A stretch of 64,000 bases of DNA from Bog-756 sp963713625. Lineage in GTDB: Bacteria; Actinomycetota; Acidimicrobiia; Acidimicrobiales; RAAP-2. The notes under the pieces are model-generated. The model made no database searches, had not been told where the DNA came from, and was given only the letters and a program-made list of their open reading frames with translations. Position 1 is the stretch's first letter; every line of letters begins with the position of its first letter. This document shows positions 7,036-14,718 of the stretch, one piece after another. The stretch is taken from assembly GCA_963713625.1 (NCBI GenBank), contig CAVQMN010000004.1, positions 124,001-188,000 of the forward strand. Direction: 5' to 3'. Made by a program: the position numbers and the translations under genes.

Positions 7036-8940
7036 CTAGCCGACCTCCTCGGCGCCGGGGAAGGCCTTCATCACCCGGGATTCCACTGAGTTGTCGAAAT
7101 CGGCGACATCGCCGAGCTGGGATTCGTCGAAGGCGGACAGGTCCTCGAGGTCGTCGGGAACCACCGTCTCCGGCGCCCGACCGGGCCCAACCGGCACCAC
7201 ACTGTCCGACGACGACGCCGAAGCCCCGGAATCGGCCACCGGACCGGGCCGGGCCACGGCCACGGCCGGGGCGTCAGGAGGAGGCTCACCCGCTCCGGCG
7301 TCGGCATCGACCACCAGCGTGAGCCCGACCTTCCGGCCGAAATGGTCGGCCAAGGCGGTCTCGATCTCACCACGCACCTCCTCGCAGCGGGACCGGTGGA
7401 TCTCGTTGGGCAGCCCGAAGACGGCGTGGTCGCCTTCCACCCCGACGAACCGGCCCGCCTGGAACAGGGCCTTGGCCTTGGGTCGGAGCCGTCCGATGAT
7501 GTGATCGCCCCAGGCCTGCACCAGCTCGTCCCGGGTGGGCATGGGGATGGACGAAGCCGCCTCACGCCGGTCCGGGGGCGGTTCGGGTGCGGTCGTCGGC
7601 GGCTCGGGTGCGGTCGTCGGGGTCGGATCGGCGGCCGCGGTCTCGACCGGGGCGGGCACCGCGGCCCGTTGGCGTCGGACCGCCCCCAGGGTCTTCCCGG
7701 TCGGGCGGGACGCGGCGGCAGGTTCGGGGGCCACGGTATCGGCGCCGACCGGGGCCTCCGCCGTGGGAGCGGTGGCCGGGGCGACGGAGGGACCGGACGG
7801 GGAGGGGTGGGATGCCGTTGCCCGCCCGGAAGCCTCGAGACGTTCGATCCGGGCCAGCAACGCCTCCGGTGAGGTGTCGGCCTCAGGGTGGGCCAACCGA
7901 ACCAGGGCCACCTCGAGATCGACCCGCGGATCGGGTGCATCCCGCATCGAGACCTGGGCCCGTCCCAGTACCTCCATGGCCCGCACCACCGAAGCCAGTC
8001 CCACCCGTTCCGCCTGCGAGGTGATCGCTTCCAGTGCGGTTCCCGGCACGGCGGCCAGATCGGGGGCGACCAGGGCCAGGAAACCCTGACGGAGATAGTC
8101 GACCAGGTCACCGGCCAGTTGTTGCGGGCTGAACCCGGCCGAGGTCAGGTGGGCCACTGCCACCAGGGCCCGATTGACATCCCGTTCGGCGAGGGCCTCG
8201 ACGACCTCGTCGAGCTCGGGAAGATCGTCGTCGACCGAGTCGGAGGCGACCACCTGGTCGAGCACGGACAGCGCGTCGCGGGCCGATCCGCGCCCCCGAC
8301 GCACGGCCAGGTCCAGTGCCTGGTCGGGCACATCGAGGTGGGCATCCCGTCGAACCTGCTGGAGGAGCTCCCCGAGCGTCTCGGGACCGAGCAGCCGGAA
8401 CTCGAAGTGCTGGGTCCGGCTGCGAATGGTCGGCAGCACCTTCTGCGGGTCGGTGGTGGCGAGCACGAAGATGACGTGGGCGGGCGGTTCCTCCAGCGTC
8501 TTCAACAGGGCGTTGGAAGCCGGGGTCGAGAGCATGTGGACCTCGTCGACGATGTAGACCTTCTGGCGGCCCGGGGTCCCGAGGGCGGCGCGCGAGACCA
8601 GATCACGCATGGCTTCCACCCCGTTGTTGGAGGCGGCATCGAGTTCGTGGACGTCGAGTGAGGTGCCCTTGGCGATCTCCACGCAGGAGGTGCAGACCCC
8701 ACAGGGTTCGCCATCATGCAGGTCGGTGCAGTTGAGCGCCTTGGCCAGAATTCGGGCGGTCGACGTCTTTCCCGTCCCCCGTGGCCCGCTGAAGAGATAG
8801 GCATGGGCCACCCGCCCGTCCCGCACCGCATTGCGGAGGGCCAGGACGACGTGGTCCTGGCCGCGGACCTCGCCGAACGTCGACGGCCGAAATCGCCGGT
8901 ACAGCGACTGGTAGTGGGTCTCGTCGGGGGTGTCGGCCAC
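7036..8940 (-). CDS. dnaX: DNA polymerase III subunits gamma/tau
   Basis: Clamp-loader ATPase of the replisome, 634 residues. Walker A is GPRGTGKTS (52-60), a zinc module follows (C71, C80, C83, C86), then DEVHML (Walker B) and the SRC-type sensor TIRSRTQHFEF; domain III spans about residues 220-360. A proline/alanine-rich linker (about 380-480) precedes the C-terminal tau region. The GTG at 8940 (VADTPDETHYQSLYRRFRP) is chosen because homology starts there and the longer frame would run through the SRP RNA gene. I see no obvious slippery A-run for making gamma by frameshifting. The stop abuts the recR start. Confidence 0.96.
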   Translation of the reverse strand: MADTPDETHYQSLYRRFRPSTFGEVRGQDHVVLALRNAVRDGRVAHAYLFSGPRGTGKTSTARILAKALNCTDLHDGEPCGVCTSCVEIAKGTSLDVHELDAASNNGVEAMRDLVSRAALGTPGRQKVYIVDEVHMLSTPASNALLKTLEEPPAHVIFVLATTDPQKVLPTIRSRTQHFEFRLLGPETLGELLQQVRRDAHLDVPDQALDLAVRRGRGSARDALSVLDQVVASDSVDDDLPELDEVVEALAERDVNRALVAVAHLTSAGFSPQQLAGDLVDYLRQGFLALVAPDLAAVPGTALEAITSQAERVGLASVVRAMEVLGRAQVSMRDAPDPRVDLEVALVRLAHPEADTSPEALLARIERLEASGRATASHPSPSGPSVAPATAPTAEAPVGADTVAPEPAAASRPTGKTLGAVRRQRAAVPAPVETAAADPTPTTAPEPPTTAPEPPPDRREAASSIPMPTRDELVQAWGDHIIGRLRPKAKALFQAGRFVGVEGDHAVFGLPNEIHRSRCEEVRGEIETALADHFGRKVGLTLVVDADAGAGEPPPDAPAVAVARPGPVADSGASASSSDSVVPVGPGRAPETVVPDDLEDLSAFDESQLGDVADFDNSVESRVMKAFPGAEEVG

Positions 8941-8991
8941 GTCCGGTGAGCCTATCGGGCACCGGGGTGCGGATAGCCGGCCCCGGCGCTC

Positions 8992-9103
8992 GGTGCGGCG
9001 GCCAGGTTGACTGCGGCACACGGCCTGACCCGCTGAGAGCTGCTGCCTTCCGACCCTGACTCGATTCACGGGAGAACGTTGCGCAGGACCCAGCCGCCGC
9101 ACC
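8992..9103 (-). ncRNA. ffs: Signal recognition particle RNA (4.5S, small bacterial type)
   Basis: Read on the minus strand, the region has a perfect 10-bp terminal helix: 9103-9094 pairs with 9001-8992. Its apical part carries the SRP signature, GTCAGGGTCGGAAGGCAGCAG (given here split: GTCAGG, then GTC, the GGAA tetraloop, GGC and AGCAG), which forms the Ffh-binding symmetric and asymmetric loops. Length of about 112 nt matches 4.5S RNA. The position, just upstream of dnaX and next to tRNA-Ser, is a common arrangement in Actinobacteria. It has no open reading frame of its own. Confidence 0.93.
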
Positions 9104-9284
9104 CAACGCCGGGGCACCGCGATGCTAGCTCCCACCGGGGCGGCCCCGGCCACGGACGGCGACTGGGGCCATCACCCGGCCGAGCGCCCCCGCCATGGAC
9201 CTGGTCGACAGGGTGACCAAAGGGGCGGAGTAGCCTGTCGAAGCTGTCGGCGCCCCCGGCGGTTGTCCTGGGGCCCGGCCATCC

Positions 9285-9372
9285 GGAGGCGTGCGAGAGC
9301 GGCCGAATCGGCACGACTGGAAATCGTGTGTGGGGAAACTCACCGTGGGTTCAAATCCCACCGCCTCCGCCA
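9285..9372 (+). tRNA. tRNA-Ser(GGA)
   Basis: An 88-nt tRNA with a long variable arm, typical of class II serine tRNAs. The acceptor stem GGAGGCG (9285-9291) pairs with CGCCTCC (9362-9368), followed by discriminator G and an encoded CCA. The anticodon stem CACGA/TCGTG encloses loop CTGGAAA with anticodon GGA at 9319-9321. The T arm contains GGTTCAAATCC. It reads UCC and UCU codons. The tadA reading frame opens one nucleotide after the CCA. Confidence 0.96.
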
Positions 9373-9373
9373 T

Positions 9374-9895
9374 ATGGGTATCGACGCGACCAATCCCCCA
9401 CCTGCTCCGACCCGGGTCCGGGACGATGACGGGACGCTGCTGGACGACGGGACGGCCATGGGCATGGCCCTGGCCGAGGCGGCCTCGGCCGTCAGCCACG
9501 GCGACGTCCCGGTGGGAGCCGTCGCCCTGGTCGGCGGTCGGGTCATCGCCGCCCGACACAACGAAAGGGAGATGCGGGGTGATCCCACCGCACACGCCGA
9601 ACTGCTGGCGCTGTCGGACGCGGCCGCCGCCCTGGGCACCTGGCGCTTGTCGGAGGTGACCCTGGTGGTCACGCTGGAGCCCTGCCCGATGTGTGCCGGA
9701 GGTCTGGTCGCCGCCCGGGTGGGTCGTCTGGTGTACGGCGCGGCCGATTTCAAGGCCGGGGCCTGCGGATCGCTCTACAACCTGTGCGCCGACCCCAGGC
9801 TCAACCACGAGGTGGCGGTCACGGCCGGCGTCCGAGCCGATGAAGCCTCCGAGCAGCTGGCCCAGTTCTTCGCGGCCCGACGCCGCCGCCCATAA
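9374..9895 (+). CDS. tadA: tRNA-specific adenosine deaminase TadA
   Basis: Zinc deaminase that converts A34 to inosine in tRNA-Arg(ACG). The catalytic HAE is at residues 74-76 (PTAHAELLAL) and the zinc Cys pair is in LEPCPMCAGG (C104, C107) counted from the ATG at 9374. That start lies one nt after tRNA-Ser(GGA) and has no Shine-Dalgarno; the ATG at 9458 (MGMALAEAASAV) matches where most TadA proteins begin and may be the real start, giving 145 residues. The C-terminal part (GACGSLYNL, NHEVAVTAG) is also typical. Processing of the tRNA would determine what 5' leader the mRNA keeps. Confidence 0.93.
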   Translation: MGIDATNPPPAPTRVRDDDGTLLDDGTAMGMALAEAASAVSHGDVPVGAVALVGGRVIAARHNEREMRGDPTAHAELLALSDAAAALGTWRLSEVTLVVTLEPCPMCAGGLVAARVGRLVYGAADFKAGACGSLYNLCADPRLNHEVAVTAGVRADEASEQLAQFFAARRRRP

Positions 9896-10124
9896 TCCCC
9901 GGTGGCGGCATCCACGGCGTCGGGATCGGATCCGGGCCTGGAGGCGTCGAATCGGCGTCTTGTGACCTTTGACCCTACTGAAGCGGGCCACTTCTGCCGA
10001 CGGTAGGGGTATGAGGGACGGTCGGGCGAGGAGTTCGGCACCGCGATCATCTGGATCGACTGCTCGTTGACCTGAAGGCCCTCCGGAAGGCCACAGACCA
10101 GCGCTCGCACGGAAGGGGCAGTTC

Positions 10125-12473
10125 ATGGGCAGAGGTCGCGAACCGCAGGCGAGCCCGCGAAACCGTATCTGGCTCCTGGCTGCCGCGGTGCTCGTCGTCC
10201 TCGGCACCATCGGCTCGATCTTCGGGTCCAACGCGGTCGACCGGAGTGAGAGCCAGCGTTCGCGTCAGGCATTCGTGACATCGTCGATGGAGATCGCCTC
10301 GACGCTCGAGCTGACCATCCAGCATGAGCAGGATCTCGTGGTGGCCGCCGGGGCGGCCATCGTCGACAGCCCGAATATGTCCCAGACCGATTTCGTGACG
10401 TGGACCAGTGAGGTTCATGCCTTCGGGCGATACCCAGAAATTCAGGGGATCGCCGAACTGGTGGTGGTTCCGGCATCGCAGCTGGACGCCTTCGCGGCGC
10501 GGGCCCGACAAGATCCGGCGGGTCCGCTCGCCGAGGGTGGGACGTTTCAGGTCACGCCGTCCGGGAACCGCCCCTTCTACTGCCTGGCCACCGTGTCGGA
10601 GTCACGGACCGGAGCCTCGACGACACCGGCCGGCCTCGACTTCTGCGCCACCAAGCTGGGCGGCCCCCTGCTGAGCGCCCGCGACTCGGGCCAGACCGCC
10701 TACCTCCCCTACGAGACGGGCAAGGGGGAAGAGCTCGTGCTCGGGGCACCGCTGTACCTCGGCGGGAAGACCCCGGACACGGTGCAGGCCCGGCGTGCCG
10801 CCTTCCTTGGATGGACGGGCGTCTCGATCTCCCCCCAACCGATCCTGGCCACCGACCTCAGGGACCATCCCTCGACCGCGGTGGCCTTCCACTACCGGAG
10901 CGGGGACTCCGAGGTCACGTTCCACGCGGGTTCCGCCCCGGCCGGCGCCCAATCGACCACCATCGACCTCCACAACGGTTGGACGGTGGTGGTCTTCGGA
11001 CCGGCCGGGATCAGTGACACGTTCGCCAATGGGAGCGGGCTCGCCGTCCTCTTCGGCGGTATCGCCATTTCCCTGCTGCTGGCGCTGGTGATCCTCCTGC
11101 TGGGCACCAGTCGGACACGGGCGCTGCTGCTGGTCCAACAGCGCACCCAGGAGCTTCGCTTCCTGGCGTTCCACGACCCGCTCACCGGGCTTCCCAACCG
11201 GGCCCTGATCCTGGACAGGATGGAGTCGATGCTGGCCCGGGCGCGTCGGGACCAGATACCGGTGGCGACGATGTTCCTCGACATCGACGACTTCAAGGAC
11301 ATCAACGACACGCTCGGCCATGAGTCCGGCGATCAGCTGCTGGCCGAGGTGGCGACGCGGCTGACCGGAATCCTGCGTGAGGCGGACACTGTCGGGCGGC
11401 TCGGGGGAGACGAGTTCGTGGTGCTGGTCGAGGGAGCCTCCCTGGTCGCCGGGGCCGAGGCGGTGGCGGATCGGATCCTCGACGCGTTGAAAGCCCCGTT
11501 CCGCATGCGCGACTCCGTCCCTCTGACCATCCGGGCCAGCATCGGCATCGCCACGGGCGCCGAAGGGACCCCCGAGGAACTGCTCCGAGATGCCGACATC
11601 GCGCTCTATCGGGCCAAGAGCGCCGGGAAGAACTGCGCGGTCGTGTTCACCGTACCCATGAAGACGGCCGTCGACGAGCACCGGTTCCTCGATGTCGACC
11701 TCCATCGCGCCCTTGACGCCGGGGAGCTGTTCCTCCTCTATCAGCCCATCGTCGAGCTCACCTCAGGGGTCATCACCGGGGTGGAGGCGCTCTTGCGATG
11801 GCACCATCCGGTGCGGGGGGTCGTCCCCCCGGACGACTTCATCCCCGCCCTCGAATCGAGCGGGCTCATCGTGCCGGTCGGCAAGTGGGTCCTCCTGGAG
11901 GCAACCAGACAGGCCGCGGCATGGCAGCGTGAGGGCCACGGCCTGATGATGTCCGTCAACGTCGCCGCCGCCCAGCTCGAACGGGACCGGTTCGTCAACG
12001 ATGTCCACGGCGCCCTCACCGTGAGCGGACTTGATCCCCGACAGCTGACATTGGAGTTGACCGAAACGACCCTGTTGCGCAACGTGGCTGCGTCCACCGC
12101 CCGCCTCAAGATGCTGAAATCCATCGGGGTGCGGATCGCCATCGACGACTTCGGGACCGGCTACTCGTCCATGGCCTACTTGCAGCAGCTGCCCGTCGAT
12201 GTCCTCAAGCTCGACGGATCCTTCATCGCCCACATCGCCGACTCCACCGAGTCCCGGGCGCTCGTCCACACGCTCATCCAGCTCGGGAAGGTCCTCGAGA
12301 TCTCCACGACGGCGGAAGGCATTGAAACCGACTCCCAGAAGACATGGCTCCAGTCCGAAGGCGTCGAGAGCGGCCAGGGGTACCTGTACGCCAAGCCGCT
12401 CACCGCCCAGGCGGTGTCCCAACTCGTAAAAGACACGGCCGGCACTTCGGCCGAGTTGGCGTCCACCCGATGA
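10125..12473 (+). CDS. Membrane CHASE-GGDEF-EAL cyclic di-GMP turnover protein
   Basis: A 782-residue inner-membrane signalling enzyme. TM1 is about residues 15-34; an extracytoplasmic CHASE-like sensor (about 60-290, with PEIQGIAEL near 105) follows; TM2 is about 305-328. The GGDEF domain (about 345-510) has an intact catalytic motif RLGGDEF (425-431) and an RxxD inhibitory site (READ, 418-421) five residues before it. The EAL domain (about 525-775) keeps Glu-554 of VEALLRW, LELTETTLL, DDFGTGYSS and KLDGSF. Both synthase and phosphodiesterase activities therefore look possible; which dominates cannot be read from sequence. GGAAGGGG lies about 6 nt before the ATG. The pilB-like gene starts 25 nt downstream, so a shared transcript linking c-di-GMP and pilus or secretion ATPase is likely. 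Confidence 0.93.
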   Translation: MGRGREPQASPRNRIWLLAAAVLVVLGTIGSIFGSNAVDRSESQRSRQAFVTSSMEIASTLELTIQHEQDLVVAAGAAIVDSPNMSQTDFVTWTSEVHAFGRYPEIQGIAELVVVPASQLDAFAARARQDPAGPLAEGGTFQVTPSGNRPFYCLATVSESRTGASTTPAGLDFCATKLGGPLLSARDSGQTAYLPYETGKGEELVLGAPLYLGGKTPDTVQARRAAFLGWTGVSISPQPILATDLRDHPSTAVAFHYRSGDSEVTFHAGSAPAGAQSTTIDLHNGWTVVVFGPAGISDTFANGSGLAVLFGGIAISLLLALVILLLGTSRTRALLLVQQRTQELRFLAFHDPLTGLPNRALILDRMESMLARARRDQIPVATMFLDIDDFKDINDTLGHESGDQLLAEVATRLTGILREADTVGRLGGDEFVVLVEGASLVAGAEAVADRILDALKAPFRMRDSVPLTIRASIGIATGAEGTPEELLRDADIALYRAKSAGKNCAVVFTVPMKTAVDEHRFLDVDLHRALDAGELFLLYQPIVELTSGVITGVEALLRWHHPVRGVVPPDDFIPALESSGLIVPVGKWVLLEATRQAAAWQREGHGLMMSVNVAAAQLERDRFVNDVHGALTVSGLDPRQLTLELTETTLLRNVAASTARLKMLKSIGVRIAIDDFGTGYSSMAYLQQLPVDVLKLDGSFIAHIADSTESRALVHTLIQLGKVLEISTTAEGIETDSQKTWLQSEGVESGQGYLYAKPLTAQAVSQLVKDTAGTSAELASTR

Positions 12474-12498
12474 GCCATGTCTGCGGCACGGGCATGCG

Positions 12499-14271
12499 GT
12501 GGCCGGCATGACCGTGATGGCCGGGCAGGACCTTCCCGGCGGGACCGAGATGGCCGGGGAGCGGCGGACCGTGCGTGCCCCGTCGCTCGGGGCCCAGTTG
12601 ATCGCGGCCGGCCTCGTCAACGATGAGCAGGTGGAGCTGGCCCTGGACGAGCAGCGGAGGTCCGGGAAGCGGCTCGGCGAAATCCTGGTGGCCAACGATG
12701 TCCTGTTCGAGGACGATCTGGCCCGAACGCTGGCCCAGATCTCAGGCCTGCCCTACCGGGACCTCGGCCTCGACCCACCTGATCCACGGGTCCTCGGCTA
12801 CCTCCCGGAGGCCTTCTGCCGTCGCCGTGGCGTACTCCCCCTGGACCTGGAGGACGGTGCGCTCGTCGTCGCCATCTCGGATCCGCGTGATCTGCAGACG
12901 TTCGACGATCTCCACACGCTGCTCGACATGCCGTTCACGGCGGTCGTGGCTGCACGCGCCGAGCTGCGCAAGGCCATCGAATCCGGCTACGCGAGCCGGA
13001 TGCTCGGCGGTGGCCAATCCCCCCCGGGCGAGGCGTCCGAGGCCCCGGTGGATGAGGCCCGTCCGGACGTCGGTTCGTCCAGCCCGACCGTCATCGATCC
13101 GAACCAGGGACCGGTCATCGAGTTCGTGAACAACGTCCTGATGAACGCAGTGGCCGAGCGGGCGTCCGATATACACATCGAGCCCACGAGGGACGGCCTG
13201 CGGATCCGCTTCCGTGTCGACGGCATGCTCCACGACGCCATGACCGCACCACCTTCGTTCCGGCTGGGGGTCGTCAGTCGGATCAAGGTCATGGCGGACA
13301 TGGACATCTCGGATCACCGTCGGCCCCAGGACGGCCGGATGTCCATGACCATCCGGGGGAAGGCGGTCGATATCCGGGCGGCCAGCATCCCCACCATCAA
13401 CGGGGAGGCGCTCGTGCTTCGGATCCTGGTCCGGGACACGGGCCTGCTCGACATGGACGCCCTCGGCTTCCTCCCCGAGTCGTTGCGCCTGTTCAGGGAG
13501 TCCTTCCGGAAGGCGTGGGGAATGGTGCTCGTGACCGGACCGACCGGATCGGGAAAGTCGACCACCCTCTATGCGGCGATCAACGAGCTGAATGTGCCGA
13601 GCCGGAACACGATCACCGTCGAAGACCCGATCGAGTACCGGGTGGCCGGCATCAAACAGACACAGGTGAACACGAAGGCCGGGTACACCTTTGCCTCCGG
13701 ATTGCGCGCCGCGCTGCGGGCCGATCCCGACGTCATCCTGGTCGGTGAGATCAGGGACCTCGAGACGGCCCGTATCGCCACCGAGGCCGCGCTGACCGGG
13801 CACCTGGTCCTGTCCACGCTGCATGCCAACGATGCCGCCTCGAGTACCACGCGCCTGATCGACATGGGACTCGGGCCGTACCTCGTCACCTCGGCCCTGG
13901 GATGCGTGGTCGCCCAACGCCTGGTCCGCCGCCTCTGTCGCCGGTGCAAGTCATCCGGTACGGCAACCTCGGAAGAACGGTTGGAGTTGGAGGCGATGTC
14001 GCTCATCGACGACCACGACACCGAGATCCCCCTCTCCCGGGCCGTCGGGTGCGAGCAGTGCCGCCGCACCGGCTACCGAGGAAGACTGGCCATCCACGAG
14101 GTCATGGTGATGGACGACGAGCTCCGTGCGCTCGTCCTGCAGCGGGCGCCTGCTGAGGCCGTCGCCCGGGCCGCGGTGGCAGGAGGAATGCAGACCCTGC
14201 AGATGGACGCCTTCGTCAAGGTGCAAGAGGGCGAGACGACCCTCGATGAGCTGAAGCGCATCCTGGTGTAG
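12499..14271 (+). CDS. pilB: Type IV pilus/type II secretion assembly ATPase (PilB/GspE family)
   Basis: Hexameric cytoplasmic ATPase that powers pilin assembly. Residues about 30-180 form the MshEN/GspE N-terminal domain, which in MshE-type ATPases binds c-di-GMP. The ATPase core has Walker A GPTGSGKST (about 347), Asp box and Walker B DPDVILVGEIRD, His box STLHANDAASS and a tetracysteine zinc site (CRRC about 480, CEQC about 518). Total 590 residues, normal length. Several starts are possible within 54 nt (GTG 12499, ATG 12508, ATG 12517, ATG 12550); none has a clear ribosome site. No pilC, pilT or pilin gene is adjacent, so it is an orphan here. Its neighbour, a c-di-GMP enzyme, suggests coupled regulation. 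Confidence 0.92.
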   Translation: MAGMTVMAGQDLPGGTEMAGERRTVRAPSLGAQLIAAGLVNDEQVELALDEQRRSGKRLGEILVANDVLFEDDLARTLAQISGLPYRDLGLDPPDPRVLGYLPEAFCRRRGVLPLDLEDGALVVAISDPRDLQTFDDLHTLLDMPFTAVVAARAELRKAIESGYASRMLGGGQSPPGEASEAPVDEARPDVGSSSPTVIDPNQGPVIEFVNNVLMNAVAERASDIHIEPTRDGLRIRFRVDGMLHDAMTAPPSFRLGVVSRIKVMADMDISDHRRPQDGRMSMTIRGKAVDIRAASIPTINGEALVLRILVRDTGLLDMDALGFLPESLRLFRESFRKAWGMVLVTGPTGSGKSTTLYAAINELNVPSRNTITVEDPIEYRVAGIKQTQVNTKAGYTFASGLRAALRADPDVILVGEIRDLETARIATEAALTGHLVLSTLHANDAASSTTRLIDMGLGPYLVTSALGCVVAQRLVRRLCRRCKSSGTATSEERLELEAMSLIDDHDTEIPLSRAVGCEQCRRTGYRGRLAIHEVMVMDDELRALVLQRAPAEAVARAAVAGGMQTLQMDAFVKVQEGETTLDELKRILV

Positions 14272-14304
14272 GTCGGCGGTCGGGCGCCCGCCGGCGGAGG
14301 GAGA

Positions 14305-14342
14305 GCCCCGTCGGGCACGACGCGGGGGAAAGCCGACGGGGC
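14305..14342 (+). terminator. Perfect 10-bp inverted repeat downstream of pilB
   Basis: GCCCCGTCGG at 14305-14314 pairs exactly with CCGACGGGGC at 14333-14342, with an 18-nt loop, starting 34 nt after the pilB stop. No T-run follows, so it is not a classical intrinsic terminator, but GC-rich hairpins without a U tract are common at actinobacterial 3' ends. The rest of the gap to tRNA-Ser(CGA) shows no gene. Confidence 0.5.
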
Positions 14343-14527
14343 CGATGACCGGCTCGACCGTGGACGGGGTCGAGATGCAGGCCGACCCGGTCCCTCCAGC
14401 GGGGTGGACGGGGTCGGGGCCGTGCCATCGTGCCTGTACCATTGGAGCTTCGTGTGCCGACGGGCCTACGGTAGAGAAGGAAGAGAAACGAAGGCCAGGA
14501 AGGCCGCAGGAACACGAAAGTCCAGCT

Positions 14528-14615
14528 GGAGGGATGCGAGAGCGGACGAATCGGACGGTCTCGAAAACCGTTGTGTCGCAAGGCACCGTGGGTTCGAATC
14601 CCACTCCCTCCGCCA
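14528..14615 (+). tRNA. tRNA-Ser(CGA)
   Basis: An 88-nt class II tRNA. The acceptor stem GGAGGGA (14528-14534) pairs with TCCCTCC (14605-14611), then discriminator G and an encoded CCA. The anticodon stem ACGGT/ACCGT holds loop CTCGAAA with anticodon CGA at 14562-14564. A long variable arm (GTGTCGCAAGGCAC region) and the T arm GGTTCGAATCC are present. It reads UCG codons and is clearly related to tRNA-Ser(GGA) about 5.2 kb upstream. Confidence 0.96.
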
Positions 14616-14718
14616 TTGGCGTTTGACACGAGTGGACGGAACCGATTGGGGGCGAACCTCCCAGGGGCGCTTCCATGAGGTTCTGGTCCACCTCGAGCCT
14701 TGAAGAAGAGGGGAATCG

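Noticed and set aside
7036..8940. Programmed frameshift in dnaX to make gamma
   Set aside because: No A-rich slippery heptamer or downstream stimulatory structure is obvious in this GC-rich gene.
9896..10124. Possible c-di-GMP riboswitch upstream of the GGDEF-EAL gene
   Set aside because: I looked for GEMM-I-like conserved segments and tetraloop-receptor elements and did not find them; only a short GGCC hairpin is present near 10077-10092.
14272..14527. Integration site of a mobile element next to tRNA-Ser(CGA)
   Set aside because: No integrase gene and no duplicated tRNA 3' end were found; flanking genes look chromosomal with ordinary composition.
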